NCBI GenBank assembly: GCA_016303265.1 | Contig: JAEDLZ010000009.1 | Coordinates: forward strand, 1-30,433 | Origin: Clostridiales bacterium | Lineage (GTDB): Bacteria; Bacillota; Clostridia; Monoglobales; Monoglobaceae | DNA: 30,433 nt | Reading direction: 5' to 3' | Part shown: positions 1-7,864 of the stretch, piece by piece | How positions within the stretch are numbered: position 1 is the first letter of the stretch | How the letters are laid out: the number at the start of each line of letters is the position of its first letter | Position numbers and translations under genes: made by a program | The notes under the pieces: model-generated | Told to the model about the DNA's origin: nothing | What the model saw: only the letters and a program-made list of their open reading frames with translations | Database searches by the model: none

Positions 1-49
1 GGACACCCTGATTAAGAGTCAGGTGCTCTACCAACTGAGCTAATGGTGC
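1..49 (-). tRNA. tRNA-Lys (CTT anticodon), 3' part cut off by the window edge
   Basis: Read on the minus strand, the segment begins with acceptor arm GCACCAT, then T8-A9, a D-arm GCTC-AGTTGGTA-GAGC, and an anticodon arm CTGAC-TCTTAAT-CAG with anticodon CTT, which reads lysine AAG codons. The 5' end lies at base 49 and the gene runs off the window at base 1, so the variable loop, T-arm and 3' acceptor strand are not visible. A near-consensus promoter lies just upstream at 80-108. Confidence 0.93.
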
Positions 50-79
50 ATATATGTATAAGCTCATCACGCAAAGAAT

Positions 80-108
80 ATTATACTATCGCTTGTCCGT
101 TTTGTCAA
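80..108 (-). promoter_or_regulatory. Sigma-A type promoter of the tRNA-Lys gene
   Basis: On the minus strand a perfect TTGACA (103-108) is followed by a 17-bp spacer and a perfect TATAAT (80-85). The predicted start lies about 25-30 bp before the mature tRNA 5' end, as expected for a strong stable-RNA promoter. Confidence 0.9.
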
Positions 109-188
109 GGGATTTTTGCAAAATTATTGAAAAAAATTTTTTCAAACAGGCAGTTTTACGATTTTTTTCCTAAATATTCCATATCTAT

Positions 189-218
189 TTGACTTAACCC
201 ACTGTTTTGTGGTATCAT
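189..218 (+). promoter_or_regulatory. Predicted promoter of the proA-pfp operon
   Basis: TTGACT (189-194), an 18-bp spacer and TATCAT (213-218) form a reasonable sigma-A promoter. Transcription would start near 225, giving a leader of about 187 nt before proA. That leader contains the alternative hairpins described at 321-407. Confidence 0.65.
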
Positions 219-320
219 ATATACAAGGGATAATTTAAAAATTATGTTATTCTCCATATCAGGATTTAATTACATTGCTGAACCGCTTTTATAATGCGGC
301 ATAAAGCACATGGGCGCAAA

Positions 321-407
321 AATCTCTTATCGTTCCTTGCCCTGCCGCTAAGAGATTATTTATTTACTATTTTGCCGACGCAGGGCGGCGGAACGGAGAT
401 TTTTTAT
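321..407 (+). promoter_or_regulatory. Candidate transcription attenuator in the proA leader
   Basis: Two inverted repeats overlap in a mutually exclusive arrangement. Hairpin A pairs AATCTCTTA (321-329) with TAAGAGATT (349-357). Hairpin B pairs 331-345 (CGTTCCTTGCCCTGC) with 380-395 (GCAGGGCGGCGGAACG), with two wobble pairs and one bulge, and is followed by a T-rich run at 400-407. The 5' arm of B lies in the loop of A, so A would act as antiterminator and B as terminator. B also ends close to the proA ribosome binding site (GGAG, 395-398), so it could block translation as well. There is no T-box sequence (GGGTGGNACCGCG) and no proline-rich leader peptide, so the signal is unknown. Confidence 0.55.
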
Positions 408-411
408 TATT

Positions 412-1659
412 ATGAACGAGCTTGAAATCAAAGGTCAGATGGCAAAGTCAGCATCAGCCTTTCTTGCTGTTGCTTCCGAGGCGGATAAAAACCGCGCTCT
501 CTTGGCAATGGCGGATGCTATTTATGACAACACGGATTATATCATAAAAATTAACGGCGGTGATATTGCCGCCGCAAAGGAAATTGGGCTGGCAGAGGGC
601 TTTATCGACAGACTTACCCTTACCAAACAGCGCATTGGGGCAATCTCAAACGGAATACGACAGGTTGCGGAGCTTCCCGACCCCGTCGGAACCTATGTAT
701 CCCGCACCAAGCGCCCAAACGGACTTGAAATAGACAAAGTTCGTGTTCCCCTCGGCGTTATAGGCATAATCTATGAGTCCCGCCCCAATGTTACGGCAGA
801 TGCGGCGGCGCTTTGCCTGAAATCCGGAAACGCAGTTATTCTTCGAGGCGGAAAGGAATCTATCGGAACAAATCTTGCCTTAGTCGGAATTATGCAGGAG
901 GCTCTTATTAAAGAAGGATTTCCGAAAGGATGCATAAACCTGGTTGAGGACACCTCAAGAGAGACCGCAACTGCGCTTATGCGTCTTAATAAATACCTCG
1001 ATGTCATTATCCCAAGAGGCGGCGCAGGGCTTATCCGCAGCGTTGTTGAGAACGCTACAGTCCCTGCAATCGAGACCGGGACGGGCAATTGTCATGTTTT
1101 TGTGGATAAGTACGCCGACCTTTCTATGGCAAGGGATATTGTCATAAACGCAAAAACTTCCAGACCCTCCGTCTGTAATGCGGAGGAAAAATTACTGGTT
1201 CACTGTGACATTGCAGAGCGGTTTTTGCCCGCTATGCTTAAATCCCTGCACGAATACGGCGTTACGGTTGTCGGCGACCAAACCGTCTGCGGACTTGACC
1301 CCGAAGCGGCTCCTGCGGCGGAAGAGGACTGGTATACGGAGTATCTTGACCTTAAAATAGGCATAAAAGTTGTTGACAGCATTGAAGATGCTATCGCCCA
1401 TATAAACAAATACGGAACCCGGCACTCGGAAGCAATTGTGACCGAAAACATCCCAAACTCAACGAAATTCCTGAAAGAGGTTGATGCGGCGGCGGTTTAT
1501 GTTAACGCTTCAACCAGATTTACCGACGGATTTGAGTTCGGATTCGGCGCAGAAATAGGCATAAGCACTCAAAAAATTCACGCACGGGGGCCCATGGGGC
1601 TTACCGAGCTTACTACTACAAAATATTTAATACACGGCAACGGACAAATAAGGGAATAA
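412..1659 (+). CDS. proA: Gamma-glutamyl phosphate reductase
   Basis: Cytosolic NADPH-dependent enzyme that reduces gamma-glutamyl phosphate to glutamate-5-semialdehyde, the second step of proline synthesis. The 415-residue length matches the family (about 415-420). The aldehyde-dehydrogenase fold is clear: the segment PLGVIGIIYESRPNVTADAA, the LRGGKE nucleotide-binding region, IPRGGAGLI, and the active-site cysteine at residue 255 in SRPSVCNAEEKL. The C-terminal GFGAEIGISTQKIHARGPMG segment is also typical. The start is the first ATG after the leader; its GGAG is 13 nt upstream, an unusually long gap, next to the attenuator-like hairpin. The expected partner proB (glutamate 5-kinase) is not adjacent and must lie elsewhere if the pathway is complete. 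A phosphofructokinase gene follows after 8 nt, so the two are probably cotranscribed. Confidence 0.96.
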   Translation: MNELEIKGQMAKSASAFLAVASEADKNRALLAMADAIYDNTDYIIKINGGDIAAAKEIGLAEGFIDRLTLTKQRIGAISNGIRQVAELPDPVGTYVSRTKRPNGLEIDKVRVPLGVIGIIYESRPNVTADAAALCLKSGNAVILRGGKESIGTNLALVGIMQEALIKEGFPKGCINLVEDTSRETATALMRLNKYLDVIIPRGGAGLIRSVVENATVPAIETGTGNCHVFVDKYADLSMARDIVINAKTSRPSVCNAEEKLLVHCDIAERFLPAMLKSLHEYGVTVVGDQTVCGLDPEAAPAAEEDWYTEYLDLKIGIKVVDSIEDAIAHINKYGTRHSEAIVTENIPNSTKFLKEVDAAAVYVNASTRFTDGFEFGFGAEIGISTQKIHARGPMGLTELTTTKYLIHGNGQIRE

Positions 1660-1667
1660 GGAGAAAT

Positions 1668-2867
1668 ATGAATATACTTGTTGGACAATCAGGCGGCCCG
1701 ACCGCCGTTATTAACTCAACCTTGGCAGGCATTATTGCCGGCGGAATCAAATCCCCGAAAATCGAAAGGATTTTCGGCGCAGTGGGCGGAATAGAAGGCG
1801 TTTTCCAGAATGACATTATTGAACTGACCGGCTTTTCTTCCGCAAAACTTGCTCTCTTGAAGCAGACGCCGTCCTCTTTTCTGGGCTCGTGCCGCAGAAA
1901 ACTGGGCGATGAAGAGGAAGCCTACATAAAAATTTTTGAAATATTTAAAAAGTATGACATCGGCTGTTTCTTTTATATCGGCGGAAACGACTCTATGGAT
2001 ACGGCGGACAAGCTGAACCGATTTGCCCGAAAAATCGGCTCTGAAATCCGTATTTGCGGTGTTCCCAAAACCATTGACAACGACCTTGCTGTAACCGACC
2101 ACTCCCCGGGCTACGGCAGCGCGGCTAAGTTTGTTGCAAACGCAGTCCGAAGTCTTGCTCTTGATACAGCGGTTTATAACATGAAATCGGTTGTAGTCCT
2201 TGAAATTATGGGCAGAAATGCCGGCTGGCTGACCGCTGCGGCGGCGCTCGGCAACGACAGTGATGTGCTTGCCACGGACATAATCTGTCTTCCGGAAAGG
2301 GCTTTTGACCCGGACAAATTCCTCGAGAAGGTTTCCAATATTGAAAGCGGCACCGCACCGATTATTGCCGTTTCCGAAGGAATAAAGGACCGCTTTGGGA
2401 ATTATCTCGGAGAAAGCCCCTCATTAAGACAGAAAAGCGACGGCTTTTCCCATGCGGCGCTGGGCGGAGTGGGACGGCGCATTGAAAATCTGATTTCCGA
2501 AAATCTGGGCATTAAAACAAGAACTATCGAGCTTTCAACCCTTCAGCGCTGTTACGCTCAATGCGCATCGGAGCGCGATATTTGCGAGGCATTTGACGCA
2601 GGCTTTGAAAGCGTGCGCCTTGCCGAAAATGGGGAGTCGGGTTTTATGCCCTGCTTTAAGCGCATTTTTGATAATCCTTATAAAATAGAGATTATCCCTC
2701 GGCCGCTCAGTGAAATTGCAAATTATGAAAAAACCGTCCCGGATAATATGATAACCGCCGACGGCATGGGTGTTACGCAGGATTTCATCACTTACGGCAG
2801 TCCGCTAATATGCGGCGAGCCGAATCATATTTACGAAAACGGACTTTTGAAATTCATAAAAAGATAG
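1668..2867 (+). CDS. pfp: 6-phosphofructokinase, probably pyrophosphate-dependent
   Basis: Phosphorylates fructose 6-phosphate in glycolysis. The 399 residues start with MNILVGQSGGPTAVINSTLA, the phosphate-loop region of the PFK superfamily. Two positions that separate ATP from PPi enzymes point to PPi: the GGDG motif of ATP-PFK is replaced by GGND followed by SMDTA, and the PGTIDND motif is PKTIDND, with the lysine typical of PPi-PFKs. Later family motifs include MGRNAGWLTA and ISEG-like AVSEGIKDR. AAGGAG overlaps the proA stop codon and supports this start, with translational coupling likely. Linkage of a PPi-PFK to proA is not an obvious pathway pairing. PPi dependence is inferred from family residues and not proven. 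Confidence 0.9.
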   Translation: MNILVGQSGGPTAVINSTLAGIIAGGIKSPKIERIFGAVGGIEGVFQNDIIELTGFSSAKLALLKQTPSSFLGSCRRKLGDEEEAYIKIFEIFKKYDIGCFFYIGGNDSMDTADKLNRFARKIGSEIRICGVPKTIDNDLAVTDHSPGYGSAAKFVANAVRSLALDTAVYNMKSVVVLEIMGRNAGWLTAAAALGNDSDVLATDIICLPERAFDPDKFLEKVSNIESGTAPIIAVSEGIKDRFGNYLGESPSLRQKSDGFSHAALGGVGRRIENLISENLGIKTRTIELSTLQRCYAQCASERDICEAFDAGFESVRLAENGESGFMPCFKRIFDNPYKIEIIPRPLSEIANYEKTVPDNMITADGMGVTQDFITYGSPLICGEPNHIYENGLLKFIKR

Positions 2868-2969
2868 CATATAAAACCCTGCTGTGACAAATTATTTCAA
2901 AAACCTCTATGGCAAATCCAAAGTCTTCGGCGAGATAGCTTTTTGACAAAACATTGAACACAATAAGAA

Positions 2970-3007
2970 CCCGAAAACAGCTAAGTCCAAACTGTTTTCG
3001 GGGATAT
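2970..3007 (+). terminator. Probable terminator of the proA-pfp operon
   Basis: An 11-bp perfect stem CCCGAAAACAG (2970-2980) / CTGTTTTCGGG (2992-3002) is followed by GATATTTTATT, a short and imperfect T-run, so termination may be moderate. It lies 100 nt after pfp. The rest of 2868-3090 holds nothing else recognisable. Confidence 0.55.
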
Positions 3008-3090
3008 TTTATTGGCTTGGGAAACTATCGGTTCAGCAAATTGCCCTTCAAAAATCATTTCTCGCAGCCCTTAAAATTCTTGTTCAAGCA

Positions 3091-3141
3091 AAAAACTCTC
3101 GAAACAAGGGCATAAACAGCCCCTTGCTTTGAGAGTTTTTT
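3091..3141 (-). terminator. Bidirectional terminator after the GTPase pair
   Basis: AAAAACTCTC-GAAACAAGGG (3091-3110) pairs with CCCTTGCTTT-GAGAGTTTTTT (3122-3141) with two mismatches. On the minus strand the stem is followed by GAGAGTTTTTG, so it can terminate the minus-strand operon ending at 3156. It can also act on plus-strand readthrough. Confidence 0.8.
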
Positions 3142-3155
3142 GCATATATTTCCGA

Positions 3156-4091
3156 CTATTTTACATTCGGCTCTTTTCTGTCCAAAAGCTCCACCTCGGT
3201 TGCGTAAAGAACCGGGCCTTTGTCGTTATATTCGGGACAGAAGCGATAGTCAACAACCGCCGTAAGACGGATTTTATCGTAATCTCTCAGGCTTTCCGCC
3301 CCTTCCTCCCAGCGGCAGGCATAGCCCAAAAACGCCATGTCCTCCGAACAGCAGGTCATAACATGCTTGCCGGGAACAAACCAAAATTCCCTGAATCCCT
3401 TGGGCTTTGCAACGAGCCCTTCAAAGGAAATTTTCTTGCCCTTATATCTTTCAGGGTTATCCATAACATCAATGTACCACATGGTGTACGCCTCATCGTC
3501 AAGCTCGATAACATCTGCGTTTAAGTCGTAGGGAAGCTCGTCTTCAAAGGTAATGTCAATCATACCGTTTTCGTCTGTGTAGAGAACTTCCGCATCGGGG
3601 TTGACGGTTTTAACCTTTGTGCGCAAAGAGGCAAAATTTGTTTTTTCTCTGTCGCATCGGTTGAAAACGACGGTTGCGGAGCTTTGGAAAAGCTCAAAAA
3701 ATATATTTCGCATATTGCTATAATATCCCTCAAAGGTTGTTGCGTCGACCAGCGTCAGCTGCTCGGCATAACGCCAGTTTTTAGGGAGCGGCAGGTCATA
3801 AAGCGTATCCATTCCCCACATACAGTTAAATTCTATAATGACCCGGTCGGGTTTGTAATCCCTCCGCAAGTTTGCAAGGAGCGATTCCGTCATAAATTCC
3901 TTTCCGTCAACCTTGAAAACAAAAAGATTTTTCTGCTCCGAAAGCTCAACCTCGCCCTCTTCGCAAAGAATAACCAGTGTGCGGCTTTTCTGAATCTCAG
4001 GGTCGGAGAGAATTACATTTGTTATAAATGAAGTTTTTCCGCTTTCCAAAAAGCCGTTAATCAGGAAAACGGGAACTGCGAATTTCGTCAT
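3156..4091 (-). CDS. G3E/CobW-type GTPase fused to a YcgQ (DUF1980)-like C-terminal domain
   Basis: A 311-residue protein. Residues 1 to about 195 form a P-loop GTPase of the SIMIBI/G3E kind: Walker A GFLESGKTS (13-21), a VIIEF segment in the position of Walker B, and NRCD as the guanine-specificity motif. The CXCC metal motif of classical CobW proteins is missing. Residues about 200-311 (ISFEGLVAKPKGFREFWFV, then VMTCC, then YACRWEEG and a final beta-rich tail) resemble the C-terminal OB-like domain of the YcgQ/TIGR03943 family, which normally pairs with a DUF318 permease. An upstream TTG (4109) is in frame, but it overlaps the ribosome binding site GGAAAGG; the ATG at 4091 lies 9 nt after that site and is preferred. 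It follows the His-rich GTPase by 43 nt, so metal handling is the likely theme. The substrate is unknown. Confidence 0.75.
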   Translation of the reverse strand: MTKFAVPVFLINGFLESGKTSFITNVILSDPEIQKSRTLVILCEEGEVELSEQKNLFVFKVDGKEFMTESLLANLRRDYKPDRVIIEFNCMWGMDTLYDLPLPKNWRYAEQLTLVDATTFEGYYSNMRNIFFELFQSSATVVFNRCDREKTNFASLRTKVKTVNPDAEVLYTDENGMIDITFEDELPYDLNADVIELDDEAYTMWYIDVMDNPERYKGKKISFEGLVAKPKGFREFWFVPGKHVMTCCSEDMAFLGYACRWEEGAESLRDYDKIRLTAVVDYRFCPEYNDKGPVLYATEVELLDRKEPNVK

Positions 4092-4134
4092 AGTACCATA
4101 CCTTTCCAATAAAGCTGCCGGTTAATTCCCGGGA

Positions 4135-5322
4135 TTAAAGCTTAAAAAGCTCTGCAAGCTTCCCCTCGTCAATCTCCGCGCCGATAACACAAATTCTGCC
4201 CGTATAATCGGGAGAGCTGTCACGGATTTCAAACTCACCGGGAACATAATCAAACGCCATCCAGCCTTCCTCTCCTTTGACAATGCCCTTGCCGCGCAGA
4301 ATTTTCCCGTATTCGCCGCCGTCAAGCTCTGCAAGGATATGTTCAAGCTCAGTCTTTTTGAAGGTGTTAGGCGTTTCAACTCCCCATGATGTGAACGCTT
4401 CATCCGCCGAATGACCATGGTGGTGATGATGTCCGTGCCCGTCCTCGTTGTGATGGGGGTGCTCATGGTCACAGCAATGCTCTTCGCCATGGTGATGATG
4501 CTCTTCCTCGTCATGATGGTGATGCTCGCAGCCGTCCTCGTCATGGTGATGTTTTCGGTCATGGCACCCGCAACCGCAGTTTTCGTCGTGCTCATGCTCT
4601 TCCTCATCATGATGGTGGTGCTCACACCCGTCCTCGTCATGGTGATGTTTTCGGTCATGGCACCCGCAACCGCAGTTTTCGTCGTGCTCATGCTCATTAT
4701 GTTGGGCGAGAAGCTCTTCCGCAAGCGCCTTTGCTCCCTTGATTGCCGAAAGTATATTCTCGGCGGTAAGCTCATTAAGCGGAGTGGTTATAACCGACGC
4801 CTTTTGATTGAGCTCCTTCAAAAGAGAGAGGCTCTCCTTAAGCTTGTCCTCTGAAATTTTATCCATCCGGGTCATGAGAATACAGTTCGCATTCTCGATT
4901 TGGTTATTATAAAACTCACCGAAATTTTTAATATACATTTTACATTTTGTTCCGTCCACAACCGTAATGCAGGCATCAAGCTCAAGGTCAACGCCCTCTA
5001 CGCCCTTAATCGCACCGATAACATCAGAGAGCTTGCCGACACCCGTCGGCTCAATAATTATACGCTCCGGCTGATATTTTTCCGCCATTTCCCGAAGAGA
5101 AGTACTGAAATCACCCACCAGAGAGCAGCAGATACAGCCGGAATTCATTTCCTTTATCTCGATTCCCGAATCCTTCAGAAATCCACCGTCAATGCCGATT
5201 TCTCCAAATTCATTCTCAATTAAAGCTATCCTTTCTCCGGCATAAACCTCGGCAATCAGCTTTCTTATAAGCGTGGTTTTCCCCGCACCCAAAAATCCTG
5301 ATACAATATTAACTTTTATCAT
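4135..5322 (-). CDS. CobW/G3E GTPase metallochaperone with a His/Cys-rich metal-binding insert
   Basis: A 395-residue protein likely to deliver or store a transition metal (zinc by family analogy) at the expense of GTP. Walker A GFLGAGKTT is at residues 9-17, the signature metal site GCICCSL at 62-68, EPTGVGK at 91-97, and TRMD at 151-154 in the place of the usual TKxD. Residues 208-304 are an extreme run of His, Asp, Glu and Cys containing a 32-residue unit present twice in tandem (211-242 and 243-274), each with CGCGCH and HHHH clusters. The CobW C-terminal domain follows (305-395). GGAGG, 8 nt before the ATG, supports the start. Upstream on the same strand is the glycosyltransferase/CsaB gene, 44 nt away, with a 20-bp palindrome between. 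No convincing Zur operator was seen. Confidence 0.9.
   Translation of the reverse strand: MIKVNIVSGFLGAGKTTLIRKLIAEVYAGERIALIENEFGEIGIDGGFLKDSGIEIKEMNSGCICCSLVGDFSTSLREMAEKYQPERIIIEPTGVGKLSDVIGAIKGVEGVDLELDACITVVDGTKCKMYIKNFGEFYNNQIENANCILMTRMDKISEDKLKESLSLLKELNQKASVITTPLNELTAENILSAIKGAKALAEELLAQHNEHEHDENCGCGCHDRKHHHDEDGCEHHHHDEEEHEHDENCGCGCHDRKHHHDEDGCEHHHHDEEEHHHHGEEHCCDHEHPHHNEDGHGHHHHHGHSADEAFTSWGVETPNTFKKTELEHILAELDGGEYGKILRGKGIVKGEEGWMAFDYVPGEFEIRDSSPDYTGRICVIGAEIDEGKLAELFKL
4501..4692 (-). repeat. Tandem duplication of a 96-bp unit inside the His-rich GTPase
   Basis: Units 4501-4596 and 4597-4692 are in register. Their gene-upstream (higher-coordinate) two thirds are identical and they differ by a few bases at the low-coordinate end. 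Each encodes one 32-residue metal-binding block. The near-identity suggests a recent in-frame duplication, and copy number may vary between strains. Confidence 0.9.
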
Positions 5323-5334
5323 TTATAAAACCTC

Positions 5335-5354
5335 CATATCTTGCGCAAGATATG
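5335..5354. repeat. Palindrome copy 1 (core ATCTTGCGCAAGAT), intergenic
   Basis: CATATCTTGCGCAAGATATG is a perfect 20-bp palindrome in the 44-bp gap between the glycosyltransferase stop and the GTPase ribosome binding site. Its 14-bp core recurs at 5847, 8648 and 10516. Confidence 0.9.
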
Positions 5355-5366
5355 CGCAATAAAATA

Positions 5367-7643
5367 TTACAACTTTAACAAACCGGCTGCTATCGCCGAA
5401 TTTTTATCTGCCGAAATTTTCGCTTTTCGCCTGATTTCTTCAAGAGATTCAACTATGTTCTCCCGATTTTCAATAATTTCATCACAAATAGGCTTTAGCT
5501 TATCATATGTCAGCGAGCTTACCGGCAAGGAATAATTCTGACCCATATATTTCATCATGTTGTCCACCTTTGGGTCATAGGAAAGCCCTATAACGGGAAT
5601 TCCCGCACAGGCGGAATATATCAGAATATGCAGCCGCATACCCATAACAAGGCGGCTCTTAGACAGAACCCGAAGCATATCGTAAATGTTTAAATCCCGC
5701 TCAACCATAACCGAGCGAACACCGCACCTGTCCATAATGCGGCGGCAGATTGCACTGTCCTGATTGTACTGCATAGGGATAAACAAAGGGGTCAGACCGT
5801 ACCTTTCGGAAACATATTTGCAAGTCTTTGCAATCTCGACCTCAAAATCTTGCGCAAGATTTTTCCATTTTCGAACAGAAATGCAGAAATATTGTTCCTT
5901 TTCGCCTATTCCAACCCTTTTCAAAATAGAATCCGCATCCTCCAAATCCGTGCCTACCAAGGTAAATGCCGCGTCAGCGGTTACAGTTGTTTTTGATGTA
6001 CTGATTCCGATTTTCTCCATGGCCTCAAGAGAATCCGGTTCACGCAGGGTTATCGCATCGACCCGGCTTAAAATTTTCGCAATCTGCGGGTAGTAACGCT
6101 TATTAAGGACAGGGCCGATACCGTTGCCGTAAAGCATGGTTTTAATGCCTGTCCACTGTGCCATACGAATTATGGCAAGATAATATATAAGCGATTTTTC
6201 CGATGTGGCGTCCTGAATAAGGCTTCCTCCGCCGCTTATCAGCAAGGAGGACTGTTTCATTCTGCGTTTAATTTTCATCAAATTTATTCGGTTTATTGCG
6301 TCAACCTTATAAATCCGCTTTGTTTCCGCAGGCTTTTTTGAAAGTACGGTTATGCGGACTTTCGGCAAAAGCTCCCGAAGTCCGTCAATAATCGCCTTAA
6401 GACTGGTATCATCACCGCTGTTTCTGAACCCGTAATAACCCGAAATAATCACATCATTCTTGATGCCCTTTCCATACGGCAAAGAATATTTTTCAATTAC
6501 CTCGGGCTTTGGCACATCCGCCCCGTTTATTTTGCTTCCCGTAAGCGCTGAGGAATACAGCTTCATTGCGTCATCCGCCATGGTTTCAACAGAGTATCGG
6601 GTTTTTATAATTTCTCTCGAGTATTTTCCCAAAGCGTCAAGGTCGCGCTTTGTAAACAGTTCGCGTATGTCTTGCACAAGATACTTTGGATCTGACATTT
6701 TACAGCCCCGGCAGCAAAAGTTTGTATCGATGGAAATATCCAGCTTATCCTTATCGAAAATTCCTATATAACCTTCATTCCCCGCTATAATGGCAGGCTT
6801 TTCGCAGGACATTGCCTCAAGCGCCGCACGGCTTACACCCACAAAAATATCGCCGCTTGCCACGAACTTATTTATATCCGTTCTTGCGCCCGTTGTTATA
6901 ATAAACCGCGCGCCTGCCGCCTTATTGGCACGGTCCGCCTCGGCTTTTACGGCTTCATAATCATCTCCGCCGCCGACAATGACGACTTCAAGGTTCGGAA
7001 TCTCGCCGTAAAGCGTCTCGGCTGCCGAAATAAGCTGGTGCGCCACAAGACTTCTGTCTGTGTCCATACGGCTCACATAAACTATCCGCCTTTTGTTATC
7101 CCCCAGAGAAAACTCCTTTTTAATATCGGTAAAATCTGTGTCGGCAGAAAACTTTTCCGTATCTATTCCGTTAATGGTAACGCGGATATTATCACCGTCA
7201 ATTCCATAATTATCAATGAGATACTGTTTTATGTCCTCGCTGACCGCAAGGCTTCTCTGTCCCCAGTCCGACAGAAGATTAAGAGGGAATTTCGTGTTGA
7301 AAACCCAGTGCGCCGTGGTTACGAACGGGAAACCCAGCTTTTTGCGGAGTTTGCCGCAGATAAACGACGGAATCCGGGCATGACCGTGAACTATATCAAA
7401 CTTATATTCCGAAATGATTTTCTCAAGCAATCTATACGAACGCATCATGCTAACGGGATTTTTTGTATTCAAAGGCACGGAAAAATGCTTTATTCCCGAT
7501 TCGGCAAGTTCTTTTTCGTAAGCTCCGCCGTTGGAAGCGACAAAGACCTCAATCCCACGGCGGGCAAGCGCTTTTGAAAGCTCTACTATATGAGTTTCGG
7601 CGCCGCCTATATCCAGCTGCATAGTAGCCATTAAAACACGCAT
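5367..7643 (-). CDS. Fused GT4 glycosyltransferase and CsaB-type polysaccharide pyruvyltransferase
   Basis: A 758-residue two-domain protein. Residues 1 to about 375 are a GT-B glycosyltransferase of family 4: GGAETHIVELSKAL near the N-terminus, HGHARIPSF, YVSRMD at the start of the nucleotide-binding half, and the donor-site region CEKPAIIAGNEGYIGI. Residues about 395-758 match the pyruvyltransferase family of CsaB: DVIISGYYGFRNSGDD, LISGGGSLIQD, YGNGIGP, RLHILIYSACAGIPVIGLSYDPKV. CsaB ketal-pyruvylates secondary cell-wall polymers so that SLH-domain proteins can bind. The fusion suggests one protein that both extends and pyruvylates a wall glycan. There is no signal peptide, so it acts at the cytoplasmic face. 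AAGGAG 9 nt upstream supports the start. No SLH protein lies nearby to confirm the role. Confidence 0.88.
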   Translation of the reverse strand: MRVLMATMQLDIGGAETHIVELSKALARRGIEVFVASNGGAYEKELAESGIKHFSVPLNTKNPVSMMRSYRLLEKIISEYKFDIVHGHARIPSFICGKLRKKLGFPFVTTAHWVFNTKFPLNLLSDWGQRSLAVSEDIKQYLIDNYGIDGDNIRVTINGIDTEKFSADTDFTDIKKEFSLGDNKRRIVYVSRMDTDRSLVAHQLISAAETLYGEIPNLEVVIVGGGDDYEAVKAEADRANKAAGARFIITTGARTDINKFVASGDIFVGVSRAALEAMSCEKPAIIAGNEGYIGIFDKDKLDISIDTNFCCRGCKMSDPKYLVQDIRELFTKRDLDALGKYSREIIKTRYSVETMADDAMKLYSSALTGSKINGADVPKPEVIEKYSLPYGKGIKNDVIISGYYGFRNSGDDTSLKAIIDGLRELLPKVRITVLSKKPAETKRIYKVDAINRINLMKIKRRMKQSSLLISGGGSLIQDATSEKSLIYYLAIIRMAQWTGIKTMLYGNGIGPVLNKRYYPQIAKILSRVDAITLREPDSLEAMEKIGISTSKTTVTADAAFTLVGTDLEDADSILKRVGIGEKEQYFCISVRKWKNLAQDFEVEIAKTCKYVSERYGLTPLFIPMQYNQDSAICRRIMDRCGVRSVMVERDLNIYDMLRVLSKSRLVMGMRLHILIYSACAGIPVIGLSYDPKVDNMMKYMGQNYSLPVSSLTYDKLKPICDEIIENRENIVESLEEIRRKAKISADKNSAIAAGLLKL
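5844..5863. repeat. Palindrome copy 2 (core ATCTTGCGCAAGAT), inside the glycosyltransferase/CsaB gene
   Basis: AAAATCTTGCGCAAGATTTT is a perfect 20-bp palindrome in coding sequence, read as Lys-Asn-Leu-Ala-Gln-Asp-Phe on the minus strand. A degenerate relative, TCTTGCACAAGA, lies at 6670-6681 in the same gene. Confidence 0.9.
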
Positions 7644-7806
7644 TACGGCATCTCCTTAAAAAAATATATATTATAATATGCAATCGTCCTTAATTCTGTA
7701 CATAGTTTAACACAAAATTAAAAAAATGTCTACTTCTATATTGTAATTTTTTTGCCGAAATGGTAAAATAAATTGTAATAATTACAAGGTTGTAACTATT
7801 TCAGCA

Positions 7807-7849
7807 AAATTGCAGCAAACGGATTTACCGTTTGCACTTATGTTACAGT
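7807..7849 (+). repeat. Hairpin/promoter-like element, copy 1 (diverged)
   Basis: ATTGCA is followed by an 8-bp stem GCAAACGG (7815-7822) / CCGTTTGC (7828-7835) with loop ATTTA, then ACTTATGTTACAGT. The layout and flanks match the elements at 16621 and 16721, but the stem differs by paired changes. The minus-10-like TACAGT would start transcription only a few bases before the sbcD-like ribosome binding site. The rest of the divergent gap 7644-7806 is AT-rich and would hold the promoter of the minus-strand gene; no strong match was found. Confidence 0.7.
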
Positions 7850-7864
7850 ATTTTTCAGGATGTG

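Noticed and set aside
244..294. A 16-codon ORF in the proA leader that could be an attenuation peptide.
   Set aside because: It has a single proline codon and no well-spaced ribosome binding site, so there is no support for proline-dependent ribosome stalling.
225..411. T-box riboswitch before proA.
   Set aside because: The conserved GGGTGGNACCGCG core is missing; the similar-looking GCAGGGCGG is in the 3' arm of the terminator, where a T-box sequence would not be.
3156..4109. TTG start at 4109 for the GTPase-DUF1980 protein.
   Set aside because: It overlaps the GGAAAGG that is well placed for the ATG at 4091.
4411..4854. A plus-strand open frame that looks like a Met/Val-rich multi-pass membrane protein.
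   Set aside because: It is the antisense reading of the His-rich codons (CAT/CAC read as ATG/GTG) of the GTPase gene. It has no ribosome binding site, and the opposite strand carries a clear CobW protein.
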